This document shows, one piece after another, positions 1-7,659 of a stretch of 64,000 nt of DNA. The notes beneath the pieces are model-generated. The model was not told where the DNA came from and ran no database searches. It worked only from the letters and a program-made list of their open reading frames with translations. Numbering within the stretch: the stretch's first letter is position 1; every line of letters starts with the position of its first letter. The stretch lies in IMG/VR virus record IMGVR_UViG_3300025101_002824, positions 1 to 64,000 of that record; one strand, given 5' to 3'. A program made the position numbers and the translations under genes. Source of the stretch: a virus.

Positions 1-1965
1 GTTAATGATGACTTTGGTGATGGTATGGCAGGCTCAACTTCAGGCGGTTCTATGGATGGTATGATTGTTATTTATAACTGTGACGGTGATACTATATGGT
101 ATATGGATAATCCTGGGTTTGGAAATGTATTATACTCAGGACAACAATTTGCTACTCCATGTCCAATTATACCACCAACTTTGGGTTGTATGGATGATGA
201 TTATGTAGAGTTTAATCCTCAAGCTACAACAGATGATGGTAGTTGTTTAACTTTACATACATATGGATGTACAGATTCTTCAGCATTTAACTATGATGCT
301 GCAGCAACAATTATGGATCTTATTCCTGATTGTAACTATTTATTAGAAATATTTGATGCAGGTGGAGACGGATGGGGTAATTCATTTATAGGTATTTATC
401 AAAATGGTATTGATCTTGGAACATATACAATGGGACCTGGTAATTACGGTAGTTCATGGAATATAATTTTAGATCCGGGAGTTCCTGTAGAGATTAGGTA
501 TTTTGAAGTAGGTGGTCCACAACAACCGCCTCAAGAAGTACAATTTCAAACATGGCATAATTCATTTAAACTAACAAACGCAGATGGATTTGTATTATTA
601 CATGAAGGTGTTAATCCTTTTTCTAATAATGGTCAAGGAGCACTTCAATCATTTGAATCTCCATTCTGGACAAAATATACAAACATTCCGTTTTGTGGTA
701 ATACATGTGTTCCAAAAATATTTGGATGTATGGATAGTACAGCATTTAATTATAATGATTCTGCTAATACTCCAACTTTATGTATTCCAGTTGTGTTGGG
801 ATGTACTAACCCTATAGCTTTTAATTTTGATCCAACTGCTAATGTAGATGATAGCACATGTGTAGCAGAAGTAATAGGTTGTATGGACCCAACCGCATTT
901 AATTATAATCCATCTGCAAACACAAATGATCCAGCATCATGTGTCCCTGTTATATTAGGTTGTATGGATGATACTATGTTCAATTATAATCCGGCTGCTA
1001 ATACACCGGATGGATCATGTATACCTATAGTCTTTGGATGTACAGATGCTTTGGCATTCAATTATGATTCTACTGCTAACACAAACAATGGTTCTTGTAT
1101 TCCGTTTATCTATGGATGCACAAATCCTAGTGCTATAAACTATGATCCATTAGCAAATACAGATGACTCATCCTGTATTGGAATCATATATGGGTGTACA
1201 GATCCAAGTATGTTTAATTATGATCCGCTAGCAAATACTGATAATGGTTCTTGTGAGCCTTATGTGTATGGTTGTATGGATTCAACAATGTTTAATTTTA
1301 ACCCTTTAGCAAATACAAATGATAACAATTGCATTCCTTTTATTTATGGTTGCACTGATCCCTCTATGCTTAACTACGACCCATCCGCTAATACAGAAGA
1401 TTTCAGTTGTATACCTTTCATTTATGGTTGTACTGATAGTACTGCCCTTAACTATGATCCATTGGCTAATACTGAGAATGGCTCTTGTATTGAGGTGGTT
1501 ACAGGATGCATGGATCAAACTGCGTGGAACTATGAACCGTTAGCTAATGTAGATGACTCACTGTCTTGTTTGTATAGTGCAGGTTGTATTGATGGTCCAG
1601 GTAATCCTTATTGGTTAAATGATGGATGTTATGCATGGGTAATAGATGTAGATAATTATTGTTGTGAAAATGTGTGGGATGCAACATGTCAAACAATGTA
1701 TGATTATTGTCAATTAGGTTGGCCAACTAATATAACTGATTTATCTGCTACAGGTATTGTAGTGTATCCTAATCCTACAACAGGAATTTTTAGAATTGAT
1801 ACAAGACTAAATGTAGAAATAAAAGTTATAGATATGCAAGGAAAGATAATTATAGAAGGAGAAAACTTAAACACCATTGATATATCAGATTATTCAAAAG
1901 GTTTATATAATCTGCAAATAACAACCGGTGATAAAATATTTATTAATAAAATTATAAAACAATAA
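1..1965 (+). CDS. Cys-repeat adhesin/fibre with C-terminal T9SS sorting domain (5' partial)
   Basis: The reading frame is open from base 1, so the N-terminus lies outside the window. Numbering residues from the ATG at 25, the protein carries 13 copies of a ~28-residue repeat of the form GC[MT]D-x4-[FY]N[YF]-x-P-x-AN-x-DDGSC. Two copies come first, then a ~120-residue domain beginning around DAGGDGWGNSF (residues ~110-230), then eleven tandem copies. A further Cys-rich stretch (~515-570) precedes a C-terminal domain of about 65 residues starting VYPNPTTGIF and ending with a Lys-rich tail. That end matches the Por/T9SS type A sorting domain of Bacteroidota secreted proteins. A surface or adhesive role is inferred. 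The gene heads a run of fibre-like genes and is followed 4 bases later by the next one. A sorting domain of this kind in a phage is unexpected. Confidence 0.85.
   Translation, partial: VNDDFGDGMAGSTSGGSMDGMIVIYNCDGDTIWYMDNPGFGNVLYSGQQFATPCPIIPPTLGCMDDDYVEFNPQATTDDGSCLTLHTYGCTDSSAFNYDAAATIMDLIPDCNYLLEIFDAGGDGWGNSFIGIYQNGIDLGTYTMGPGNYGSSWNIILDPGVPVEIRYFEVGGPQQPPQEVQFQTWHNSFKLTNADGFVLLHEGVNPFSNNGQGALQSFESPFWTKYTNIPFCGNTCVPKIFGCMDSTAFNYNDSANTPTLCIPVVLGCTNPIAFNFDPTANVDDSTCVAEVIGCMDPTAFNYNPSANTNDPASCVPVILGCMDDTMFNYNPAANTPDGSCIPIVFGCTDALAFNYDSTANTNNGSCIPFIYGCTNPSAINYDPLANTDDSSCIGIIYGCTDPSMFNYDPLANTDNGSCEPYVYGCMDSTMFNFNPLANTNDNNCIPFIYGCTDPSMLNYDPSANTEDFSCIPFIYGCTDSTALNYDPLANTENGSCIEVVTGCMDQTAWNYEPLANVDDSLSCLYSAGCIDGPGNPYWLNDGCYAWVIDVDNYCCENVWDATCQTMYDYCQLGWPTNITDLSATGIVVYPNPTTGIFRIDTRLNVEIKVIDMQGKIIIEGENLNTIDISDYSKGLYNLQITTGDKIFINKIIKQ
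716..1569 (+). repeat. Eleven tandem ~84-bp coding repeats (GC[MT]D...DGSC units)
   Basis: Eleven consecutive ~28-codon units encode the GC[MT]D-x-[ST]-[AM]-[FL]-N-[YF] ... AN-[TV]-[DEN]-[DN]-[GSN]-[SN]-C motif. The amino-acid pattern is strongly kept while third positions vary, so the array is not a recent DNA duplication. Two cysteines per unit suggest a disulfide per repeat, and the DDGSC acidic turn could bind calcium (inference). Confidence 0.9.
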
Positions 1966-1969
1966 TAAA

Positions 1970-2320
1970 ATGAAATCAGACTTAAGTAAATTAAAAGATG
2001 AAACAACTGAAGGTTTACAACCAGGACATGTTGTTTTTGTAGATACTGCAAACAAATTCTACAAAGCTGAGTTAGGCGGTGGATTTTTTGCACTAACAGC
2101 ATTAGAAGATACTGTTGTAGATTCATCTAAAAGTACTTGGAATTTACATCATAGAGATGCAAGTGGTACAGGACAAGCTCCTACAATTAACAATCAAACA
2201 GTGGATTTTACAATTCCAAAAGGATTGACTGTATATATTAATATCCGTACACTTTCAATAGTGTCTGGAAAGTGTTTACTCTATGCTAGAAGAAATACTG
2301 CAACATCAGCTCAACTATAA
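1970..2320 (+). CDS. Small virion-type protein of unknown function
   Basis: 116 residues with no signal peptide or membrane segment. The sequence is rich in Thr, Ser, Asn and Gly in a beta-like pattern (for example TVDFTIPKGLTVYINIRT near the C-terminus), as in small fibre-associated or decoration proteins. It starts 4 bases after the repeat adhesin and its stop overlaps the ATG of the lectin-like gene (TAATG), so the three genes appear translationally coupled. I do not recognise the family. A structural role is inferred only from position and composition. Confidence 0.7.
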   Translation: MKSDLSKLKDETTEGLQPGHVVFVDTANKFYKAELGGGFFALTALEDTVVDSSKSTWNLHHRDASGTGQAPTINNQTVDFTIPKGLTVYINIRTLSIVSGKCLLYARRNTATSAQL

Positions 2321-3123
2321 TGGATATTTTAGGATTAGGACTACCAATTACAAAGACTTCATATTTTGAAGGTGCATTACCAACTCCAGATAGTGTAGGA
2401 GGTGAACAGCTTAGATATTGGTTTGATGTTACTGATTCTTCAACTGTTGCTTCTAAAAATCTTGGTAAAGCTGTTGTAATTAATTCTCTTAAAAATAAAT
2501 CAACTAATCTTCCATATACACTGCATTTTGCATCAGCAGTTTCAGGATTTACACCTGTATATAAAACTGATGGTTCAGGACAAAATGGTTTAGATTATAG
2601 TGAACATAATGGAGGAGGACAATCTTATACTATAACAGACAGTTTAGGAACAACTGTTGCTGTTGATCATGGTGATGAATATACATTTTATGTAGTTCAA
2701 GATAATGATGCTGCTAGTGGTGTATCAGGAATAGCAGGAGGTAGATCACCTAATGCTTTTGCTTTTAGATGGAGTGGTGCTAATTTAATACAAACAGCAT
2801 ATAATAGTTCAGGAACAGGTAATGATTCTATTAATCCTGCAGGTACTGCTGAAGAAAATTTTGGTGTTGCATCATTTACAGTTAGTGATGCTGCTAATGA
2901 AGTTTCTGCTAGATTTAATGGAGAATTTAATACTCCAGGTGTCATAAGTGGTACTGTTGTTCCAACATCTAATTCTTTTTTTATAGGTAAATCAAATATC
3001 ACTACTCAATATTATACTGGTAAAATCTATGAGTTTATGTTATTTACTAAAGTATTAAATGAAACTGAATTAGGTCAATTAGATTTATACGTACAAAACA
3101 AATATAATTTTTCTTTTGCATAA
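2320..3123 (+). CDS. LamG/concanavalin A-like fibre protein
   Basis: 267 residues. The C-terminal part has the hallmark ending of LamG/ConA-like jelly-roll domains in phage and bacterial surface proteins: FFIGKSN, then GKIYEFMLFTKVLNETEL, then LYVQNKYN (residues ~220-265). Such domains bind glycans or decorate fibres. The middle is a beta-rich Ser/Gly/Ala stretch. It overlaps both neighbours by one base (TAATG on each side), so it belongs to the adhesin operon. The best reading is a receptor-binding or decorating lectin of the particle. The glycan cannot be predicted. Confidence 0.75.
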   Translation: MDILGLGLPITKTSYFEGALPTPDSVGGEQLRYWFDVTDSSTVASKNLGKAVVINSLKNKSTNLPYTLHFASAVSGFTPVYKTDGSGQNGLDYSEHNGGGQSYTITDSLGTTVAVDHGDEYTFYVVQDNDAASGVSGIAGGRSPNAFAFRWSGANLIQTAYNSSGTGNDSINPAGTAEENFGVASFTVSDAANEVSARFNGEFNTPGVISGTVVPTSNSFFIGKSNITTQYYTGKIYEFMLFTKVLNETELGQLDLYVQNKYNFSFA

Positions 3124-4187
3124 TGAGAACACTTACTTACATATTATTAATTACATTATTATCATGCGCTGCACCAAAAAAATGTTGTAGTCAAATATTC
3201 AATGACTTTTTTAAATATTCTACATTATATACTTCTGTAAATGGTGGTAATTCTATTTCAGATCAAACAGTATACGATGTAGCTACAGGTACATTATTAA
3301 ATGATATAGTAGAAACACCTTATAATTATACGTTAACGTTAGGGATTAGAAAGATTCAGAGATTTCAATACGAACCACAGTTACCATTTAAAGATGGAAC
3401 AGAGACATCATTTAACGATGCAGCTACTATAGGAAGAGTAAAGAAAGGCTTTGAGTATTTATTTGAAGTTGATTATGCGAGACAACAGGGTAAAGAGTTT
3501 GTTAACCAAAATCATTTCTTACGATACAACACTACTAAGTGGATGACACGTGTGGAGTTTATGCAAGATGGTTTTGCAGACATAGAATATTATCAAGCGT
3601 CACAAAGATTGAGGTTAAATTCAAAGGGTAAACTCTCTTTTAACGTGGGGGCATGTCAGAGAATATCAGAGCCCTATGGATTTAATCCGCTTGAGCAGTG
3701 GATGCTTCCTAATGGATCATTACACTATACACAGTTAGCGCTTGATCAAGGATACACTGTGCAGTTTGATGGTGAAGGCGGAACAGAATATTTTAATTCT
3801 GATGGAGCATCTGTAGCAACTAGTAAAGAAGTATGGGAAGCTGTAGTAGTTCCTGAAATGTTAGTTAACTATGTTGCTGCTGAGAGAGACAAATTATCTA
3901 ATCAATGGGTGCATTCTCTTATAATTGGTTTTGATTACTATACTTATAAGAAAAATATATGGATGCATGCTTGGGGTAATGTTTTACCTTATCATTATAA
4001 TGACGGAGGTACATATTCATATCATAACTTTAATGATGGAAAACAATGGTACGATTATTCTGGCGGTATGATCTTTGGTTATAAAGTAACAAGAAATCTT
4101 GGTGCATTTATAGAAGGAAAGTATAATAAATATTGGGACAGAGAATGGTATGATTTTAAATTTGGTATTAACTATAAAGTATTTTAA
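3123..4187 (+). CDS. Outer-membrane-protein-like lipoprotein
   Basis: 354 residues. The N-terminus is a signal peptide with a lipobox: basic MRT, hydrophobic LTYILLITLLS, then Cys15, followed by a second CC pair. The body alternates aromatic and polar residues in beta-strand fashion (YFEVDYAR-, WMTRVEFM-, HSLIIGFDYYTY-like stretches) and ends FKFGINYKVF, with a terminal Phe as in outer-membrane beta-barrels. This suggests a protein exported to the host outer membrane rather than a virion part, for example to alter the cell surface or block superinfection (inference). It overlaps the lectin gene by one base. A virion protein with a chance signal-like start is the main alternative. Confidence 0.65.
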   Translation: MRTLTYILLITLLSCAAPKKCCSQIFNDFFKYSTLYTSVNGGNSISDQTVYDVATGTLLNDIVETPYNYTLTLGIRKIQRFQYEPQLPFKDGTETSFNDAATIGRVKKGFEYLFEVDYARQQGKEFVNQNHFLRYNTTKWMTRVEFMQDGFADIEYYQASQRLRLNSKGKLSFNVGACQRISEPYGFNPLEQWMLPNGSLHYTQLALDQGYTVQFDGEGGTEYFNSDGASVATSKEVWEAVVVPEMLVNYVAAERDKLSNQWVHSLIIGFDYYTYKKNIWMHAWGNVLPYHYNDGGTYSYHNFNDGKQWYDYSGGMIFGYKVTRNLGAFIEGKYNKYWDREWYDFKFGINYKVF

Positions 4188-4189
4188 TT

Positions 4190-4327
4190 ATGGCTAAGAA
4201 GAAAAAAGCAAAGAGTAAAAAAGATGCATGTTATCACAAAGCTAAAGCTAAGTACAGAGTATTTCCTAGTGCTTATGCTAGCGGATATATTGCTAAGTGT
4301 AGAAAACGTAGAGGTAAAATAAAGTAA
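4190..4327 (+). CDS. Tiny basic protein with SAYASGYIAKC motif
   Basis: 45 residues, very rich in Lys and Arg, with two Cys. The core KDACYHKAKAKYRVFPSAY followed by ASGYIAKCRKRRG resembles a short peptide that recurs in marine phages and in giant viruses of algae and protists (from memory; needs a search). The start ATG sits in the AATTATGG context common here. Its stop overlaps the ATG of the next gene (TAATG). It is the first of five consecutive basic mini-proteins. Function is unknown; nucleic-acid binding or packaging is possible from charge. Confidence 0.8.
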   Translation: MAKKKKAKSKKDACYHKAKAKYRVFPSAYASGYIAKCRKRRGKIK

Positions 4328-4599
4328 TGGCTGTTAGAAAAACAAAAGCAGGAGCTAATCTTAAACGTTGGTTTAAAGAAAAGTGGAAAGATGAAAAAGG
4401 TAATCCTTGTGGATCATCTAAGAATAAGAACACTAAAAAGTGTAGGCCTAGTAAGCGTGTGTCAAGTAAAACACCACGTACATGGGGATCTTTATCTAAG
4501 TCACAAAAAGCTAAAGCTGTTGCAGAGAAAAAGAGAGTAGGCATGGGACGTAGAACTAGCTCCATTAGAAAAGGTAAGAAAAAATCTAAAAAGAAATAA
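4327..4599 (+). CDS. Small basic Cys protein, DUF5872-like
   Basis: 90 residues, strongly basic, ending in a poly-Lys tail. The order KAGANLKRWFKEKWKDE, then GNPCG, KKCRPSKRVSSKTP and TWGSLS resembles the DUF5872-type small proteins of giant viruses and marine phages, which have no known function. Two Cys pair around the CG...KKCRPS segment. It is the second member of the basic cassette, overlapping its predecessor by one base and lying 4 bases before the next gene. The DUF name is recalled from motif similarity and should be checked by profile search. Confidence 0.8.
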   Translation: MAVRKTKAGANLKRWFKEKWKDEKGNPCGSSKNKNTKKCRPSKRVSSKTPRTWGSLSKSQKAKAVAEKKRVGMGRRTSSIRKGKKKSKKK

Positions 4600-4603
4600 A
4601 ATT

Positions 4604-4834
4604 ATGGCAATGAGAGAATATAAATACAAAAAAGGTGGTCAAAAAAAGGCTGCATGTATAGGTAAAGTAAAAGGTGTTGATGTATGCTCATTAACAATGA
4701 GACAACAAAAAACACTAGAAAAACATTCTGTGCATCACACAAAGAAGCATGTAAAAATGATGGTTGACGCTATGAAAAAAGGTGCATCATTTGGAGCTTC
4801 TCATAAAATAGCACAGAAAAAAGTTGGGAAATAA
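4604..4834 (+). CDS. Small basic His-rich protein (HSVHHTKKH motif)
   Basis: 76 residues. The N-terminal half has two Cys (AACIGKVKGVDVCSLT). The second half reads RQQKTLEKHSVHHTKKH, then MKKGASFGASHKIA. This helix-helix pattern (LT-x-RQ-x2-T-x2-KHS-x-HHT) recurs in small proteins of phages and large eukaryotic viruses, to my recollection. The start is in the AAATTATGG context and the stop overlaps the next ATG. The His and Cys content could bind metal (inference). Role unknown. Confidence 0.8.
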   Translation: MAMREYKYKKGGQKKAACIGKVKGVDVCSLTMRQQKTLEKHSVHHTKKHVKMMVDAMKKGASFGASHKIAQKKVGK

Positions 4835-5094
4835 TGGCAAGCAAGAAGAAAGGTGCAATGAAAGGCTGTACAATCAAGAATGGTTGTAAAAGTAAAAAGG
4901 GTGGACTTACTGCTAAGGGCCGTAAAATGATTAACCGTAAGACCGGTTCTAATCTTAAAGCTCCTCAACCAGGTGGCGGTTCTAGAAAGAAAAGTTACTG
5001 TGCTAGATCTGCTGGTCAAATGAAAAAGTTTCCTAAAGCAGCTAAAGATCCTAATAGTAGATTACGTAAAGCAAGAAGACGCTGGAAGTGCTAA
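4834..5094 (+). CDS. Small basic protein with LKAPQPGGGSRKKSYCAR motif
   Basis: 86 residues with seven Cys in two groups and a C-terminal RKARRRWKC. Key segments are GGLTAKGRKMINRKTGSN, LKAPQPGGGSRKKSYCAR and DPNSRLRKA. This is a characteristic widespread short protein of marine phages and some giant viruses, function unknown. Strong basic charge favours nucleic-acid binding. The stop overlaps the ATG of the following gene (TAATG). Confidence 0.85.
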   Translation: MASKKKGAMKGCTIKNGCKSKKGGLTAKGRKMINRKTGSNLKAPQPGGGSRKKSYCARSAGQMKKFPKAAKDPNSRLRKARRRWKC

Positions 5095-5279
5095 TGGCAA
5101 AAAAAAGATTAGACATAAAAAAAGCTATAAAAAAGCCTGGCTCACTAACTGCTGCTGCTAAGCGTAAAGGTATGACTATAGCACAATACTGCAAGAACCC
5201 GCCTAGTAAGAAGGCCGGTTATAGATGTAGGTTTGCTAAAACACTTAAAAAAATTGCTAAGAAACGTAAGAAAAAATGA
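5094..5279 (+). CDS. Tiny basic protein with SLTAAAKRKGMTIAQYC motif
   Basis: 61 residues from the ATG at 5094, chosen over an upstream GTG because TAATG coupling with the previous stop fits the cassette. The KPGSLTAAAKRKGMTIAQYC segment followed by RCRFAKTLKK is another motif I associate with marine phages and giant viruses. Two Cys lie in YCKNPPSKKAGYRCRF. It ends in a Lys/Arg tail and overlaps the following fibre gene by four bases (ATGA). Unknown role; it completes the five-gene basic cassette. Confidence 0.8.
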   Translation: MAKKRLDIKKAIKKPGSLTAAAKRKGMTIAQYCKNPPSKKAGYRCRFAKTLKKIAKKRKKK

Positions 5280-6322
5280 AATGGTTAGGTGAACATATAT
5301 GGGGTTTTGTATCTAGATTTAGAAATAAACTTGTTATAGAAGATCGTGCTATACAAAATGCAGCTGCTGCTGAAAAAACTGTATTAATAAGAGGATCTCA
5401 CGGTGAAGTAAAACAAAGAGCTGGTTGCTGTGAAAAAGGTGTAAGTAAAATTAATACTACTTTGCCTATAACAGGGGGACCAATATTAGAAGAACAAGAA
5501 GGAACAATAGGAATTAATAATGCTACCAGTACAGCAGCTGGTGCAATGCCTGCAACTGATTTTGTTAAATTAGCTGGTATTGAGACAGGAGCAACAAGGA
5601 ATGTAGGTGAAGTAAAAGAAGTAAAAGGTACAGCGCCTGTAAGTGTAGATAGTACTGATCCAGAAAAACCTATTGTAGAAATAGCAACAGCTTCATCAAC
5701 AACCACAGGTGTAATGACATCAGGTGACTTTACTAAATTAGCCGGTATTCAAGCTGGAGCAACGAGAAATGTTGGTGAGGTCAAGGAAGTAAAAGGAACT
5801 GCTCCTGTATCTGTAGATGCTACTGATCCTGAGAAACCGGTTGTATCTGTTAATGATGCAAGCAGAACTGCAACAGGACTGATGACCAAAGCAGAATTTA
5901 TAAAACTTGATAATATAGCAGCTAATGCAGATGTAACTCCATCATGGGTACCAAGTACTAATCCTAATTATAGCACTGCAAAAAATGTAGCAGATAACGC
6001 AGATGTCACACCTAGTTGGGTTCCTGCATTTAATCCTAATTATAGTACAGCAACAGGTGTAGCAAATTTTGCAGACGTTACTCCTAGCTGGGTTCCTGCA
6101 AAAAATCCTCTTTATCTTACAGCTGGTACTCAATTTATTAATTCAATAGCTACTGCAGGTACTAGTGGACCAGCAACAATAAAACTAGGAAGATTAAATA
6201 TCCCGGACTATACTCCATCAGGATATACTGGATCATTTCAAGTTGTATCAAATATTGTAAAAGGACAACCTACTTTTGTTACAATATCAGTAATTAATGG
6301 AGTAATACAAACAGTAAAATAA
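5276..6322 (+). CDS. Tail-fibre/head-fibre-like protein with repeats
   Basis: 348 residues. Two ~60-residue repeats occur (about residues 75-205), each built from TGVMTSGDFTKLAGI-type text followed by GATRNVGEVKEVKGTAPVSV and a DPEKP turn. Then come three ~25-residue repeats containing ADVTPSWVP and NPNYSTA. The ATG-x-M-x3-DF-x-KLAGI-x-AGA pattern is typical of trimeric phage fibre shafts. The start overlaps the previous stop as ATGA. The gene probably encodes a fibre or collar appendage. The partner protein is not evident. Confidence 0.8.
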   Translation: MKWLGEHIWGFVSRFRNKLVIEDRAIQNAAAAEKTVLIRGSHGEVKQRAGCCEKGVSKINTTLPITGGPILEEQEGTIGINNATSTAAGAMPATDFVKLAGIETGATRNVGEVKEVKGTAPVSVDSTDPEKPIVEIATASSTTTGVMTSGDFTKLAGIQAGATRNVGEVKEVKGTAPVSVDATDPEKPVVSVNDASRTATGLMTKAEFIKLDNIAANADVTPSWVPSTNPNYSTAKNVADNADVTPSWVPAFNPNYSTATGVANFADVTPSWVPAKNPLYLTAGTQFINSIATAGTSGPATIKLGRLNIPDYTPSGYTGSFQVVSNIVKGQPTFVTISVINGVIQTVK

Positions 6323-6328
6323 TATATT

Positions 6329-6757
6329 ATGCCAGTAACAATAAAACCTGTATATGCTTATGGTACTAGAATAGTAAAAGCAAATGAGTGGACACCTGTT
6401 GATAATTGTGGTCCTAGTGCTAGTACAGCTACTCAAGCTGATACAGCTAAATGGAAAGAACTTACTATATGCAATCTTACTTCTGCAGATATAACCGCAC
6501 ATGTTGCAATATTTGAAAGATCAACTTTTGCAGGTAGTGTACCTTCTACTGAAGTAAATCCAGCAACAGTTGCTTTATTTTTACAAAAAGGAGTTGTTAT
6601 TCCTACTGGTGTAACATTTGCATTAAATGAATTATATATAGATAAAATGCATTTTGATTGTAGTGCTGAAGTTGATGGTAATGAACCTTTAGTTTGTGTA
6701 TGGATTACTGTACGTGAGGCAGGTTCTTATTATGCAGATGTAATAATAAGAAGATAA
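6329..6757 (+). CDS. Unknown beta-rich virion-type protein
   Basis: 142 residues with no export signal. Alternating hydrophobic strands (for example KELTICNLTSADITAHVAIF and EPLVCVWITVREAGSYYADV) suggest a small beta-sandwich, as in head-decoration or fibre-base proteins. The start is in a TATTATG context, 6 bases after the fibre gene. No family recognised. Confidence 0.65.
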   Translation: MPVTIKPVYAYGTRIVKANEWTPVDNCGPSASTATQADTAKWKELTICNLTSADITAHVAIFERSTFAGSVPSTEVNPATVALFLQKGVVIPTGVTFALNELYIDKMHFDCSAEVDGNEPLVCVWITVREAGSYYADVIIRR

Positions 6758-6759
6758 TT

Positions 6760-6993
6760 ATGTGGAAATTATTTAAAGATAAAAATGATATAAATGAAAA
6801 GAACGTAGTTGGGTTTATATCTTTTGCTGTAATGGTACTGTTTGCTATTATAGATTTGAGTACTGCTCTTATATATATGGGGTATGTAGGAGGTGGTGAA
6901 TTAGAAATTAACGACACTATATACAACTCTTTTGTTATGGTAACATTAGGGTGTTTTGGTATTAGTGCATTTGAAAAAATTAAAAAATCTTAA
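6760..6993 (+). CDS. Small two-helix membrane protein, holin candidate
   Basis: 77 residues. A short charged N-terminus is followed by TM1 (VVGFISFAVMVLFAIIDLST), an acidic loop (GGGELEINDT) and TM2 (YNSFVMVTLGCFGISAFE) with a Lys tail. Size and two-helix layout fit a class II holin, and a second holin-like gene follows 270 bases later. Holin function is inferred, not proven; a phage membrane protein of other purpose is possible. Confidence 0.6.
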   Translation: MWKLFKDKNDINEKNVVGFISFAVMVLFAIIDLSTALIYMGYVGGGELEINDTIYNSFVMVTLGCFGISAFEKIKKS

Positions 6994-6997
6994 GGTT

Positions 6998-7090
6998 ATG
7001 AAGAAATTTATTTGTATTTTATTATGTAAGATAACGTTTAACAAAGTATGTTTAGGCTGGTGTGAATCAGACTGCTGCTTAAAAAAATAA
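6998..7090 (+). CDS. 30-residue Cys-rich hydrophobic peptide
   Basis: Short ORF starting MKKFICILLCKITFN and ending CLGWCESDCCLKK, with six Cys in 30 residues and a hydrophobic N-terminus. It lies 4 bases after the holin candidate and 4 bases before the next gene, in the same packing as real genes here, which is the main support. The N-terminus could be a membrane anchor or a lipobox-like start (ILLC). Function unknown. Confidence 0.5.
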   Translation: MKKFICILLCKITFNKVCLGWCESDCCLKK

Positions 7091-7094
7091 TATT

Positions 7095-7265
7095 ATGCCG
7101 GGATATAAAATGAAACCATACGGGAAAGGTGGTAGTTATAGTAAAGCTAACAAAGCATTACCTACTGGAAAAATGGGAGGTCAACAAAGTTTATTGACTA
7201 AATTAACAACTAGAGCACCAAAGCCAAGAAAATCAAAAGGCTGCGGATGTGGTGGAGAAAGATAA
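7095..7265 (+). CDS. 56-residue Gly/Lys-rich protein ending CGCGG
   Basis: Basic, low-complexity protein containing GKGGSYSKANKALPTGKMGG and ending KSKGCGCGGER. It has the ATATTATGCC start context used across the region and is tightly packed between neighbours. The CGCGG tail could bind metal. Family not recognised; similar Gly/Lys-rich short ORFs occur elsewhere in this phage. Confidence 0.6.
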   Translation: MPGYKMKPYGKGGSYSKANKALPTGKMGGQQSLLTKLTTRAPKPRKSKGCGCGGER

Positions 7266-7266
7266 G

Positions 7267-7659
7267 ATGAGTATACTAGGAACTATATTTAGTGGAGGAG
7301 CAAAGGATCTTGTTGAAAGTGTTGGTGGTGTTATTGATGGACTACACACTTCAGATGAAGAAAAGCTAGCCGCTAAACAAAAAATGAAAGAACTTGTAGC
7401 TACTTATGAGGTCCAAATGGAAAAAGAAATAACTTCCAGATGGCAAGCAGATATGAAGTCTGACTCATGGCTATCTAAAAATATTAGACCATTAACTTTA
7501 GCGTTCTTAGTTGTAAGCACAGTGCTATTAATATTTATTGATGCAGGTGTTATCAACTTTGTTGTTGAAGCTAAATGGACTGATCTATTACAATTAGTAT
7601 TAATCACGGTGATTGGTGCCTATTTTGGTGGCCGTTCACTAGAAAAAACAAAGAAATAA
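7267..7659 (+). CDS. Holin, 3TM/GTA-holin-like
   Basis: 130 residues from the ATG at 7267; an upstream in-frame GTG would overlap the previous gene by 17 bases. The N-terminal half is a soluble helix with KEITSRWQADMKSDSWLSKN followed by the diagnostic IRPLTLAFLVV. Two clear hydrophobic helices follow: TLAFLVVSTVLLIFIDAG and LLQLVLITVIGAYFGGRS. The SRWQADM...SDSW...RP order is that of the phage 3TM holin family (PF11351-type). Holins open the inner membrane for lysis. The stop overlaps the ATG of the tiny CDGSH gene. Confidence 0.8.
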   Translation: MSILGTIFSGGAKDLVESVGGVIDGLHTSDEEKLAAKQKMKELVATYEVQMEKEITSRWQADMKSDSWLSKNIRPLTLAFLVVSTVLLIFIDAGVINFVVEAKWTDLLQLVLITVIGAYFGGRSLEKTKK

